Below the pieces are notes generated by a model, which was not told where the DNA came from, made no database searches, and was given only the letters and a program-made list of their open reading frames with translations. A program made the translations under genes and the position numbers. DNA of 54,162 nucleotides. Source: Methanospirillum lacunae. GTDB lineage: Archaea > Halobacteriota > Methanomicrobia > Methanomicrobiales > Methanospirillaceae. This document shows positions 17,407 through 26,132 of the stretch, piece by piece. Positions within the stretch are counted from its first letter, which is position 1; each line of letters starts with the position of its first letter. The stretch spans positions 1 to 54,162 of the forward strand of contig NZ_QGMY01000019.1 in the NCBI RefSeq assembly GCF_003173355.1, written 5' to 3'.

Positions 17407-17417
17407 CTATATATGTG
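17407..17417 (-). promoter_or_regulatory. TATA box for the MCP-cheW operon
   Basis: CACATATATAG on the minus strand is a good archaeal TATA element. Transcription would begin near 17383 and leave a leader of about 165 bases. Confidence 0.45.
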
Positions 17418-18056
17418 CGCCGATTTGATATTGCCATTAATCTCTCTTAATATCAAAATCAGAGTAAAATGTTGACTTTAAATCTAACCGGTTGAGATAA
17501 TGAACTGGCAGTACAATTTATGAATTTCTATCATGGCTTATTCCGATATCTCCGAGGATATCATGCAACCCCCCAAAAAAATAATTACTTCATCCATTTT
17601 TATATAATCAAAATGTTGCGCGTTTAACCCCCTAAATCTATGCCTATTTCAGATATATTTATTAAATCAGATTGTAATTTTGGATGGATATTGAATTTCT
17701 AAATCTTTTCATTGATAGATGGTGATACGAAGGTGAACTTTTCATATATAATCCTGGGAGATAAGCCCTTTTTGGAATTATAAGTCCCTATCACCTGTGG
17801 TTTCTTTCTGCGGGATTCGGTATATCATGTACTGGCAATCATTCCTATCAAATTCCATGGTACGCTCATGCAGAAATAAGACTCCTGATCTAACTCCAAT
17901 ATGGTTCTGATTCTTGTGGGCCCCTTTGGGAGTAATTCATTTCACCTGCAACTCTCTGGTATTACTGAGTTTCTGAAAAGATCTTTGGCATACTGATAGA
18001 CCTGGGATTCCCGTCATCCTGTTATTGTATCCCCTTGCAACATTCCGTTCTCGGCT
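17418..18056. other. Gene-free region
   Basis: About 640 bp of AT-rich DNA hold no convincing gene on either strand. A TATA-like CATATATAA at 17741-17749 on the plus strand precedes no open frame, so a short non-coding transcript is possible. I see no tRNA, CRISPR or strong inverted repeat. Confidence 0.4.
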
Positions 18057-18091
18057 AAAAAAAAGAATGCGGAGTTTTTTTAATAATCCGC
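18057..18091 (-). terminator. Hairpin plus T8 terminator of the cbi operon
   Basis: On the minus strand GCGGA (complement of 18087-18091) pairs with TCCGC (complement of 18069-18073), and a T8 run follows (18057-18064). It lies about 20 bases after the cbiO stop. Confidence 0.65.
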
Positions 18092-18111
18092 CGGAATATG
18101 TGAACGGTTCC

Positions 18112-19338
18112 TTACATCTTGGAGTTATCTGCCTTGGATACTGCCTGCTCTGAACGTACTGTCTGCGGATCCGGCTCAGAACCCTGTAGTTGAAGAACCT
18201 GTATGGATACACTACTCTCCTGGCAGTAGGAATCTACCCTTTGGCTGACCCGGTCAACCATTCTGGTAGTCGTGAGGATAAGTGAATCCTTGCCTCGTAA
18301 TGCACGTAATATGCATTTATCAATCACTCCATACGTGAATTCCAGTGTCAGGTGTTCTGTTGCAGCACGTTGCTTAGCCCTTGTACCCATCGCACCAATA
18401 GCAATGATCTCCCTGGATTCCAGCCATGTTCTTATGGATACATCATCAGATCTGTCAACATTGCATACCGTTATGGTTCCGAGTTTTTTGCACTGCTGTG
18501 AATCAGTGGCAACTTTCTGGATACTGTGAATGATATCAAGAATGCTTCGTGGTTTTTTGCCTGGTTCAATGAAGCCTCTTCGCTCTAGTTCCTGTGAGAG
18601 TTCAAGAATCATGGGCATTGAGAGATGAGCCTTCCTGACATTTTTCTGATTCCCAAATGCTATCTCTGGCACATCCTCCTGGAGAATCCTTCCATCAAGC
18701 ATAAGAATTGCCCGATCTGCCCAGGGATATGCCAGTTCTACATCATGAGTAGAGATAACAACGGTTTTTCCCTCCTGGTTTAACTCATCCAGAAGTTCCA
18801 TGAGATCCTCAGAGCCTGCAGGATCGAGGTCACTTGTGGGTTCATCAAAGACCAGAACATCTGGGTCCATTGCAAGAATGCCTGCTATGGCTACCCGTTT
18901 CTTCTCACCACCTGACAAATGGTGAGGCGGACGCCGCTCAAACCCCTCAAGTCCTACGTGCTGGAGAGCATGAGTTACTTTCTCCCTAATCTTCTCCTCA
19001 TCATAGCCCAGGTTTGCCGGACCAAAGGCTACATCCTGGTACACAGTCGGGGCAATAATCTGCCGGTCTGAATTCTGAAGCACATACCCGACTTTTTTGC
19101 GTATCATCCGAAGTGATGCAGAATCATACTGTATTGGTTCATTGCCTACCAGCATCACACCGGAAACGGGTCTGACCATTCCGTTGAACATCTGGAGAAG
19201 TGTTGACTTCCCTGCTCCATTCGGACCAACGAGTGCAATCTTCTCACCTTTGCGGACGTGAAAACTGATCCCTTTTATTACTTCAGACCCTCCGGGATAC
19301 CGGTATCTGACATCGCGAGCTTCGAGTATTATATTCAT
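18112..19338 (-). CDS. cbiO: Cobalt ECF transporter ATPase CbiO with C-terminal extension
   Basis: The ABC ATPase domain (about 1-240 of 408) has Walker A GPNGAGKS, the LSGGEKKRVAIAG signature, Walker B VLVFDEP, a D-loop and a switch His (STHDVELA). It powers cobalt uptake with CbiM, CbiN and CbiQ. I use ATG 19338 (MNIILEARDV), which overlaps the cbiQ stop by four bases, instead of the longer frame inside cbiQ. After the ATPase there is an extra region of about 140 residues (about 265-408) with alpha/beta character, including ITVCNVDRSDDVSI, IIAIGAMGTRAKQRAA and SLILTTTRMVDRVSQRVDSY. I do not recognise it; most CbiO proteins end near 280 residues. It may be a regulatory domain. Confidence 0.9.
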   Translation of the reverse strand: MNIILEARDVRYRYPGGSEVIKGISFHVRKGEKIALVGPNGAGKSTLLQMFNGMVRPVSGVMLVGNEPIQYDSASLRMIRKKVGYVLQNSDRQIIAPTVYQDVAFGPANLGYDEEKIREKVTHALQHVGLEGFERRPPHHLSGGEKKRVAIAGILAMDPDVLVFDEPTSDLDPAGSEDLMELLDELNQEGKTVVISTHDVELAYPWADRAILMLDGRILQEDVPEIAFGNQKNVRKAHLSMPMILELSQELERRGFIEPGKKPRSILDIIHSIQKVATDSQQCKKLGTITVCNVDRSDDVSIRTWLESREIIAIGAMGTRAKQRAATEHLTLEFTYGVIDKCILRALRGKDSLILTTTRMVDRVSQRVDSYCQESSVSIQVLQLQGSEPDPQTVRSEQAVSKADNSKM

Positions 19339-20123
19339 GGAAACACCGTTGTGGTCAGGGTCAATGCAAGTATCCCGCAAAGGCCTGAAAGGTACACCAC
19401 TACCAGAAGAAATGATGGAATTTTTACCGGTTCAGTCTGATCAAGAGAAGGAAAGACCCCGGAATAACACCGGCAGTCCATTGCATGAATGAGGTCTTCT
19501 CCTGCAGTCCAGCTTGATATAAACAGCATTCCACTGAGCATGGCAAATGAATGAATTGCCTCTTTTGGCCTGCTGTACCCAAGCCGCATCACCTGTGCCT
19601 GCCAGATCTCTACAGCCTGATCATAGATGATGAAGATAAACCGGTACATGATCATCATCATATCCACGAGTTCAATTGGTATCCTGGCTTTTTTCATTCC
19701 GTTAAAGAGGTCAGTCATCGGTGTTGTGAGTGTGATAAAAAAGAGTGATATTGAACATCCAAATACCCGGCAGAGAATTATGATACTCTCTCTGATAGCA
19801 CCGGTTGTGATTGAGAGGTTCAGCCACCATACCTGTGTCTGCCATACGGCTGTGCCACCTCCGAGCATAAACAGGAGAACTACTATGCTCATTCCCACAA
19901 AAGCAGCCGGGCCAAGCAGCAGTTTACCATAAAAGAGCGGAGATAACTTCCCGGGACCGAGAAGCAGGAGACTGAGGGCAACTCCTGAGAACAGAGGAAC
20001 AACCGGAGAAGGCGATATGAGACAGAGGATAAGTGATCCGAGTGCTAAAAGAAGTTTTGTACCTGGATTGATATGCCTGAACGCACTTTTCTGGGCTATA
20101 GAATCCAGGTTTGCTTCTATCAT
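19335..20123 (-). CDS. cbiQ: Cobalt ECF transporter membrane subunit CbiQ
   Basis: The 262-residue integral membrane protein is the T-component that couples ATP hydrolysis to the CbiMN core. Visible features are a hydrophobic N-terminal half with several membrane segments, the cytoplasmic coupling helix region (VMRLGYSRPKEAI) and the downstream hydrophobic SFAMLSGMLFISSW segment, as expected for the family. I start at ATG 20123 (MIEANLDSIAQ), five bases after the cbiN stop; the longer frame upstream overlaps cbiN. The stop overlaps the cbiO start by four bases. Gene order cbiM-N-Q-O is standard. Confidence 0.9.
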   Translation of the reverse strand: MIEANLDSIAQKSAFRHINPGTKLLLALGSLILCLISPSPVVPLFSGVALSLLLLGPGKLSPLFYGKLLLGPAAFVGMSIVVLLFMLGGGTAVWQTQVWWLNLSITTGAIRESIIILCRVFGCSISLFFITLTTPMTDLFNGMKKARIPIELVDMMMIMYRFIFIIYDQAVEIWQAQVMRLGYSRPKEAIHSFAMLSGMLFISSWTAGEDLIHAMDCRCYSGVFPSLDQTEPVKIPSFLLVVVYLSGLCGILALTLTTTVFP

Positions 20124-20128
20124 TACAA

Positions 20129-20443
20129 TCAGTTGAGTGGGGATTTTTTTCTCTGACCAAGCCAGTATCCAAAGATAATTCCCAGAATTAATGCTCCAAA
20201 GGCACACTGAAGTGCGAAGAGGGTTGCCTCAATCTCTCCTGATGGTGGCTCATACTGGGGGATCAATGGTTTAAATGATTCAACTGATTGACCGGTGAGT
20301 TCTGAGATCTTCTCTGATCCAACATCATCTGACCCGCTGAACTCATGATCCCCCCCGGAACTTACTGAAACGAATATTGCAATAAATCCAAGGATGGCTA
20401 GGACAGTAATTATCTCCAGTTTATAATTAGATATCATGGTCAT
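20129..20443 (-). CDS. cbiN: Cobalt transport protein CbiN
   Basis: The 104-residue protein has two membrane helices (about 8-27 and 72-95) flanking an extracytoplasmic loop. The family signature is clear: SGSDDVGSEKI, then PSGEIEATLFALQCAFGA. CbiN is the small accessory subunit needed for cobalt loading by CbiM and separates cobalt systems from Nik systems that use NikN or NikL. Its ATG overlaps the cbiM stop by four bases. Confidence 0.92.
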   Translation of the reverse strand: MTMISNYKLEIITVLAILGFIAIFVSVSSGGDHEFSGSDDVGSEKISELTGQSVESFKPLIPQYEPPSGEIEATLFALQCAFGALILGIIFGYWLGQRKKSPLN

Positions 20444-21156
20444 GCCTCTGTTTTTGAGGTTGAATATTCCTGTGCCCCTGCACGTGAAATTTGCTCTTCT
20501 GAGAACACATTCAGCTTGAGAAGGATCTCAGGTTTTAGTGCTACAATGTATTTGAATACAAGTGCCAGGACACATCCTTCAACGATTGAAAGTGGGATCT
20601 GGGTAACTGCAAAGATACTAAAGAATGCTCCAAATGAAGCTGCAACTCCGCCGACTGCGGCAGGATATGCAAGTGCAAGTTCTAGTGAAGTAATAATATA
20701 CGTCACCATATCAGCAACAGCAGAGACGAGAAAGACCGTGACATAGATGTTGACCGACGTGTCTTTGAGGATTTTGTAGAGGGCATATCCGACAACCGGG
20801 CCACCGATAGCCATTGAGACCATGTTGGCACCCATTGTTGAGAGCCCTCCATGTGCAAGGAAAAGTGCCTGGAACAGGAGAACAATTGCACCGATGACTG
20901 AAGTGATAAAGACACCAAAGCACATGGTAGAAAGTCCGGTTCCGGTCGGATGTGAACAACTTCCTGTTACTGAAGGAAGTTTCAGGGCAGATAATATGAA
21001 AATAAATGCCCCGCAGACACCGAGAAGAGGCAGATTATCCCGGTCTTTTTTGATCATTGAACGCAGCTGAATTACTCCCAGTACAAGGAATGGAATGGCA
21101 ATAATCCACCATACCAGACACCATTGCCAGGGTAGGAAACCTTCCATAATATGCAT
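20440..21156 (-). CDS. cbiM: Cobalt ECF transporter substrate-binding subunit CbiM
   Basis: The 238-residue membrane protein begins MHIMEGFLP. The N-terminal Met-His is known to bind the metal ion in CbiM/NikM, which fixes the start at 21156; a GGAG site lies about ten bases upstream. The second hallmark, GSCSHPTGTGLS, appears near residue 67, with about six membrane helices overall. It captures Co(II) (Ni is possible in NikM relatives) for delivery through CbiQ and CbiO. The presence of CbiN makes cobalt the more likely ion. Cobalt is needed for the corrinoid of methyltransferase Mtr. It is the first gene of the operon. Confidence 0.93.
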   Translation of the reverse strand: MHIMEGFLPWQWCLVWWIIAIPFLVLGVIQLRSMIKKDRDNLPLLGVCGAFIFILSALKLPSVTGSCSHPTGTGLSTMCFGVFITSVIGAIVLLFQALFLAHGGLSTMGANMVSMAIGGPVVGYALYKILKDTSVNIYVTVFLVSAVADMVTYIITSLELALAYPAAVGGVAASFGAFFSIFAVTQIPLSIVEGCVLALVFKYIVALKPEILLKLNVFSEEQISRAGAQEYSTSKTEA

Positions 21157-21210
21157 GATACAAACTCCAGATAAAATTTTCAGAACTTTACATCAAATTA
21201 TTTGTCTCAA

Positions 21211-21222
21211 TACTATTTATTT
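21211..21222 (-). promoter_or_regulatory. Likely TATA box of the cbi operon
   Basis: AAATAAATAGTA on the minus strand lies about 55-66 bases before the cbiM start, within AT-rich DNA. I see no B12-type leader. Only position and composition support this. Confidence 0.3.
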
Positions 21223-21860
21223 TGATCAAAAACAATTTTTGCGTTATAGATATTTTTTAATCACAAATGGATTAGGTTATTCTTTAAATTTGATTATATG
21301 GGAAAATGTATGGTTGGTTGAAACCGGTTTATGAGTAGTGTAAGGATGTGACTGCTCCAGACATCGCTGGATTTTTCATGCCAGATCTGTGGGCAGCTCC
21401 GCTCCGTATTCTTATAGCCAACATCCGGACATTCTGTTAGAACTGGATTTTGAGCGTTATATTGGATTCTTTTTCTAAGAATTACGTCTCTATAGATCTT
21501 ATGGAGCGCTATTGATACTGGCAATGCCCGGCGTGTACCTGTAAGCATCATCACGAGTATGCCTCACAATTGTGCGTTCAATATTCTCGTCTGATTGATC
21601 CTGATAATTCAATTCTTCATAATACGAAATAAAAAATAGTTATTACTTATTTCTATCATCTACATCCTATTCATCAATCCATTTAAAATTGGGCTTTGAG
21701 TTTCTGCTGTACTTCTTACATCTAAATCTTTATACAATTCTCTAATATTATTAATTCTTGAATTCTTTGAAGAAAAAGATGAGAGCAGTACGAAAAACAA
21801 AATAGCAAGAATTAAAAATTCGTATGAAATAATGTAATATTGCTGGTTGGTATACTAAGT
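21223..21860. other. Intergenic region between divergent metal-transport operons
   Basis: About 640 bp separate cbiM from the methyltransferase/Opp operon. The middle (about 21330-21560) is richer in GC than its AT-rich flanks and looks like decayed coding DNA on the minus strand: one 86-codon frame exists, and a second frame is broken by several stops. I cannot name a source gene. The 21780-21860 part should hold the promoter of the downstream operon. Confidence 0.35.
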
Positions 21861-22616
21861 ATGGATAATGAAGAAATCAAGGCAGCTATCACTGAAAGTT
21901 GGGATAGCACCTCTGGAATGTATGATTCATGTCCTGGGCACCAAATCGGAACCAAATCCGAAGAAGAAGCCTGGATGAATGAGTTACGACATGAAATCCC
22001 AAAGCCCCCATTAAAAGTACTTGATGTTGGTTGTGGAACCGGGGCGATGGGTCTTTTGTATGCCAGGATGGGATATGACGTCAGTGGAGTTGATTTGTCA
22101 GAAGCAATGATGAACCAGGCCCGTATGAAGGCCATAAGAGACAATCTTGCAATTGATCTGAAAAAGGGAGATGCAGAGAATCTTCCGTATCCTGATGAAT
22201 CGTTTGATCTGATCGTTAATCGTCATCTGCTCTGGACACTTCCCCATCCCGAAGTGGCATTGTACGAATGGAGCAGGGTTTTAAAGAAAGGTGGCACTCT
22301 GCTCATCATCGATGGTGTGTGGGATGACAAACGGTTTTCCACTCAATGTAAACGCTGTTTGAGTGAGTTTTTGACATCCATTTTTGAAAATAGTGATTCA
22401 CATCGTCGAACGTATAACAAAAACCTGAGGAAGGCTCTCCCTCATAATGGGGGCGTATCACAGGATACAATGCGAAGATACCTGGAAAATACTGGTTTTT
22501 CTGAAGTAACATTCCGGGATCTGATGTACATTCGCGATCTTCAGCGGGAACGAATGCCCTGGTATCGCAAAATTACGGCTGGTAAAAGTTACTACATCCT
22601 TCAGACTAAAAAATGA
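21861..22616 (+). CDS. Class I SAM-dependent methyltransferase, first gene of the Opp/Nik-type operon
   Basis: The 251-residue protein is a methyltransferase-11-like enzyme. Motif I VLDVGCGTGAMGL (about residue 53), the acidic post-I strand (VSGVDLSEAMM), motif II with ENLPYPDESFDLIV and motif III LKKGGTLLIID are all present. I start at ATG 21861 (MDNEEIKAA); an earlier in-frame ATG at 21840 gives seven more residues. It lies 16 bp upstream of a lipoprotein binding-protein gene and leads that operon. Methyltransferases next to nickel/peptide ABC transporters suggest a role in making, modifying or releasing a metal chelate, but the substrate is unknown. Confidence 0.8.
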   Translation: MDNEEIKAAITESWDSTSGMYDSCPGHQIGTKSEEEAWMNELRHEIPKPPLKVLDVGCGTGAMGLLYARMGYDVSGVDLSEAMMNQARMKAIRDNLAIDLKKGDAENLPYPDESFDLIVNRHLLWTLPHPEVALYEWSRVLKKGGTLLIIDGVWDDKRFSTQCKRCLSEFLTSIFENSDSHRRTYNKNLRKALPHNGGVSQDTMRRYLENTGFSEVTFRDLMYIRDLQRERMPWYRKITAGKSYYILQTKK

Positions 22617-22632
22617 AAATTTGGTAAAACAC

Positions 22633-24225
22633 ATGAATTTTAAGAGTATTTTCTCAGGTTTTTTACTTATCCTGTTAATTGTTGGCGTTTTAATGAGTGG
22701 ATGCACAAGCACTGATAAAAACAGTTCAAGCAATGTCTCTGTTCAGAATACCTCAAGTTCCAGTACCGACAGGTTGCTGAAATTTGGAGAACTCTGGCTC
22801 ATCACAGGATATGATCCGGCAAATAACGGAGTATTCATCACTGAAAAGGCAATTGTAACCGAAAGCCTGGTAGGTGCCACTCAGGACTTCCAGTTGGTTC
22901 CCTTGCTTGCGACATCATGGAACCAGACTTCACCGACAACCTGGCGGTTTACAATCAGAGATGGAGTCAAATTCCATAATGGAAAACCGATGACGGCTCA
23001 TGAGGTTAAGTTCTCGCTCGACCGGGCTGCAAACATCAGTGCACAGAACAGGCAGTTTATGGATTTCAAGTCCTGCAAGGTGATAGATGATCATACCGTT
23101 GAGATAGAGACCAATAAGCCAAATCCGATCCTGCCACATGCCCTGCATTATCCTAATATGGCAATCATCCATCCTGACTCCTTGAATGCACAGGGTAATT
23201 TTATTAAGCCTATTGGAACCGGCCCCATGGTCTTTGACTCGTTTGATCAACAGACACGGACCTTTACTGTCAAAAAGAATCCAGACTACTGGAAAGGGCC
23301 TGTAAACTTATCTGGCATGGTTATTACCGGAATTCCAGATTCAAATGCCCGTGCACTCTCTATTGAAAAGGGTGAGGTTGATTTCACGGTTGATGTTCCG
23401 ATGAATGAAGTCAAACGGCTTGATGAACTCCCGGGAATCAATGTAAAGACCTACCTGACACCGAGAGTATATCGGATGGCTATAAACTTTAACAGGACTC
23501 CTTTCCAGGATAAACGTGTCCGTCAGGCAATCTCACTTGCAATTAACAGAACAGATATCGTCAACAATGTGCTCTATGGAGTAGGAGCTCCTGCAAAAGG
23601 AATCTTTATCCCACAGATGGAATGGTCAAACAAGAACCTTGATGTGCTTCCCTATGATCCGGAAAAAGCAAAATCTCTCCTCAAAGAGGCTGGATATGAG
23701 GATATCAACGGGGATGGTATTGTAGAAAAGGATGGAAAACCGTTCACCATTGATATTGTATCAGCACAGGAACGCCCGGGTCTTCCACCAATGGCTGAAA
23801 CAATCGGGGCATCACTGAGAAAGATCGGAATTGATACTAAAGTCGAGGTTATGGCAAGTGCAGCATCAACTGATCGCCAGAATGCGATGAACTTTGATCT
23901 TATCATGGTTCCTGCAAATATCGCGATGATCCCTGATCCATCCTATGTCATTGAGACCTGGTACCGTTCAGATGGGTATTCGAACAGCGGAAAATATTCG
24001 AATTCAACCCTGGATGCCCTCATCGATGATGCCAAGCAGACCATTGACAAAAAAGAGCGGTATGCTAAGTTCAATGCACTTGAAGCGATGGTATATGACG
24101 AGATGATTTGCATTCCGATTGCAGATTACGGTGTCACAATTGCTCAAAAGGACTCAGTAAAAGGATATGTGTTTGATCCTACTGCTCACGACCTCAGAAT
24201 GGATGCGAACATGACTGTCGGGTAA
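22633..24225 (+). CDS. ABC substrate-binding lipoprotein, family 5 (NikA/DppA/CntA type)
   Basis: The 530-residue protein has a signal peptide with lipobox LMSGC (Cys24), a Ser/Asn linker and a family-5 solute-binding domain. Signatures include WRFTIRDGVKFHNGKPMTAHEVKFSL, FDPEKA-like YDPEKAKSLLKEAGY and the closing FNALEAMVYDE. Members bind peptides, nickel or metal complexes of small organic ligands outside the membrane. The start is ATG 22633; a TTG at 22621 adds four residues. The downstream genes are two permeases and two ATPases. A metal ligand is inferred from the surrounding transporters and not from a binding-site motif. Confidence 0.9.
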   Translation: MNFKSIFSGFLLILLIVGVLMSGCTSTDKNSSSNVSVQNTSSSSTDRLLKFGELWLITGYDPANNGVFITEKAIVTESLVGATQDFQLVPLLATSWNQTSPTTWRFTIRDGVKFHNGKPMTAHEVKFSLDRAANISAQNRQFMDFKSCKVIDDHTVEIETNKPNPILPHALHYPNMAIIHPDSLNAQGNFIKPIGTGPMVFDSFDQQTRTFTVKKNPDYWKGPVNLSGMVITGIPDSNARALSIEKGEVDFTVDVPMNEVKRLDELPGINVKTYLTPRVYRMAINFNRTPFQDKRVRQAISLAINRTDIVNNVLYGVGAPAKGIFIPQMEWSNKNLDVLPYDPEKAKSLLKEAGYEDINGDGIVEKDGKPFTIDIVSAQERPGLPPMAETIGASLRKIGIDTKVEVMASAASTDRQNAMNFDLIMVPANIAMIPDPSYVIETWYRSDGYSNSGKYSNSTLDALIDDAKQTIDKKERYAKFNALEAMVYDEMICIPIADYGVTIAQKDSVKGYVFDPTAHDLRMDANMTVG

Positions 24226-24280
24226 GGGAGCAGGAATTGAGATTTAATACTATTTCTCTTCCTTTTTTCCGGTGATTCTT

Positions 24281-25228
24281 ATGCATCATTATATCGCAAA
24301 AAGGCTGTTTTTTCTGGTGCTGACTATTTTTGCAGCATCGATTCTTGCATTTCTCCTCCTTCATGCTGTTCCGGGTGGATCTGCTGAGACAATTGCAAAG
24401 CATACCCTGGTAGGCCTTGAAGATGACGTATCAGAGCAGATGATAAAGGACGTTTCTGCAAAGTATAACCTATTTGACCCTCTTTGGAAACAGTATGGAG
24501 ACTGGCTGGGTGGAGTTGTACTAAAAGGAGATTTTGGAACATCGTTTGTCTATTTTGACACACCAGTTGCAAGCCTGTTATCACTTGCAATAGTACCGAC
24601 CATGATCCTGGCGGGAACCAGCATGGCTCTGGTTATCTGTCTTGGAATTCCCCTAGGGATTTATTCTGCAATCCATGAGGGGAAAATAAGTGATATCATC
24701 ATACGGGTCGCAACTGTTTTAAGTATCTCATTTCCGTCATTCTGGGTTGCACTTATTCTGATTCTTATCTTTTCCCTGACACTCGGCTGGTTCCCGGTGA
24801 CCGGGTATGGGACTATTCAAAATCTCATTCTCCCTGCAGTGGCTCTCGCACTTCATCCTACTGCTGTGATCATCAGGATTGTCAGAACAAGTATGCTTGA
24901 GACATTGGGACAGGAGTATATCACGTATACTATTGCCAAAGGTCTCTCATTCAGGCAGATCATCTGGAATCATGCAGTAAAAAACGCACTCATCCCGGTT
25001 ATTACCCTGCTGGGTCTGTACTTTGGTCATCTCCTTGCAGGGACAGTGATTATTGAGAATATTTTTGCATGGCCTGGTATTGGCAAATTACTTGTAGATG
25101 CCGTATTTTCTCATGATATTCCGGTTGTTACATCCTGTATCGTTGTCATTGTGACCATTTTTCTTTCTGTAAATCTGGGAGTTGATCTCCTATACCATGT
25201 AGTAGATCCGAGGATTCGTTATGAGTGA
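24281..25228 (+). CDS. Opp/Nik-type ABC permease 1 (NikB/DppB-like)
   Basis: The 315-residue permease has six membrane helices and a large first outer loop (about 32-100). The EAA coupling motif appears as EYITYTIAKGLSFRQIIWNHAVKNALIPV, split over about residues 210-240. ATG 24281 is preferred because GGTGAT lies five bases upstream; GTG 24272 would add three residues. It forms the channel together with the next permease, which it overlaps by eight bases. Substrate specificity cannot be read from the permease. Confidence 0.9.
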   Translation: MHHYIAKRLFFLVLTIFAASILAFLLLHAVPGGSAETIAKHTLVGLEDDVSEQMIKDVSAKYNLFDPLWKQYGDWLGGVVLKGDFGTSFVYFDTPVASLLSLAIVPTMILAGTSMALVICLGIPLGIYSAIHEGKISDIIIRVATVLSISFPSFWVALILILIFSLTLGWFPVTGYGTIQNLILPAVALALHPTAVIIRIVRTSMLETLGQEYITYTIAKGLSFRQIIWNHAVKNALIPVITLLGLYFGHLLAGTVIIENIFAWPGIGKLLVDAVFSHDIPVVTSCIVVIVTIFLSVNLGVDLLYHVVDPRIRYE

Positions 25229-26132
25229 ACAAGCCGTTGTAGTGCCAAAGGTGAAAAAATGTCCGTCTGTGCATAAAGGAATTGATACACATCAGCGACT
25301 AGTTCGGAAAATTTTCAAACGGCCTGCATTTTTAATTTCACTTGGATGTATTCTCATTCTAGTTGCCATCGCTATATGTGCATCGTTTATCGCCCCATAT
25401 GATCCAAATGAAACTGATCTTCCAAATAAAAATCTGGGAATTTCTTCAACTCATGTATGGGGAACAGATTACCTGGGCAGGGATCTCTTTAGCAGAACTA
25501 TCTGGGGAACCCGGACATCCCTGATTATTGCATTTACAACCGTAGGATGTGCGTTTGTTGCCGGTGTTGTAATCGGATGTATGGCGGCATTCTATGGTGG
25601 AATTGTAGATGAGACTCTTTCTCGCTGTATTGACTTATTCCTTGCTTTTCCCGGCATTATTTTCTCACTTGCCCTGTTAGGTCTTATTGGTCCGGGAATT
25701 CCGAACATAGTGCTCGCACTTACGCTCTCTCAATGGGCAGTATTTGCCAGACTTATGAGGGGCGATGTCCTCTCGATTACAAACCTCGAATATATCCAGA
25801 GTGCCAAAACCGGCGGTTTATCTAACAGTCGTATTATTCTTCGTCATCTGATTCCAAATGCAATTATGCCGGTTCTGATTCTTGCGACTCTTGAGGTTGG
25901 TTCAGTAATATTATCAACAGCAGGTCTCAGTTTCCTGGGTCTTGGCATTCCTCCGGAGATTCCTGAATGGGGATCGATGATCGGAGCAGGGAAAGAGTTT
26001 CTCCGAACTGCCCCGCTGAATGTTATTGTTCCTGGACTTGCAATCACCGCAGTTGTTATGGTGTTCAATGTCTTTGGTGAGGGACTGAGGGACATTCTTG
26101 ATGTTCATGAAGAGCAGGTACTCCCCTCATGA
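25221..26132 (+). CDS. Opp/Nik-type ABC permease 2 (NikC/DppC-like)
   Basis: The 303-residue permease has an N-terminal cytoplasmic tail of about 40 residues, a first helix, the family segment WGTDYLGRDLFSRTIWGTRTS, and further helices. The EAA motif reads EYIQSAKTGGLSNSRIILRH and then LIPNAIMP. The start overlaps the previous permease by eight bases and the stop overlaps the ATPase gene by four (ATGA), so all three are tightly coupled. It pairs with the upstream permease to form the membrane channel. Confidence 0.9.
   Translation: MSEQAVVVPKVKKCPSVHKGIDTHQRLVRKIFKRPAFLISLGCILILVAIAICASFIAPYDPNETDLPNKNLGISSTHVWGTDYLGRDLFSRTIWGTRTSLIIAFTTVGCAFVAGVVIGCMAAFYGGIVDETLSRCIDLFLAFPGIIFSLALLGLIGPGIPNIVLALTLSQWAVFARLMRGDVLSITNLEYIQSAKTGGLSNSRIILRHLIPNAIMPVLILATLEVGSVILSTAGLSFLGLGIPPEIPEWGSMIGAGKEFLRTAPLNVIVPGLAITAVVMVFNVFGEGLRDILDVHEEQVLPS

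Noticed and set aside
21157-21300. Cobalamin riboswitch before cbiM
   Set aside because: I found no B12-box-like conserved core or suitable helices in the leader.
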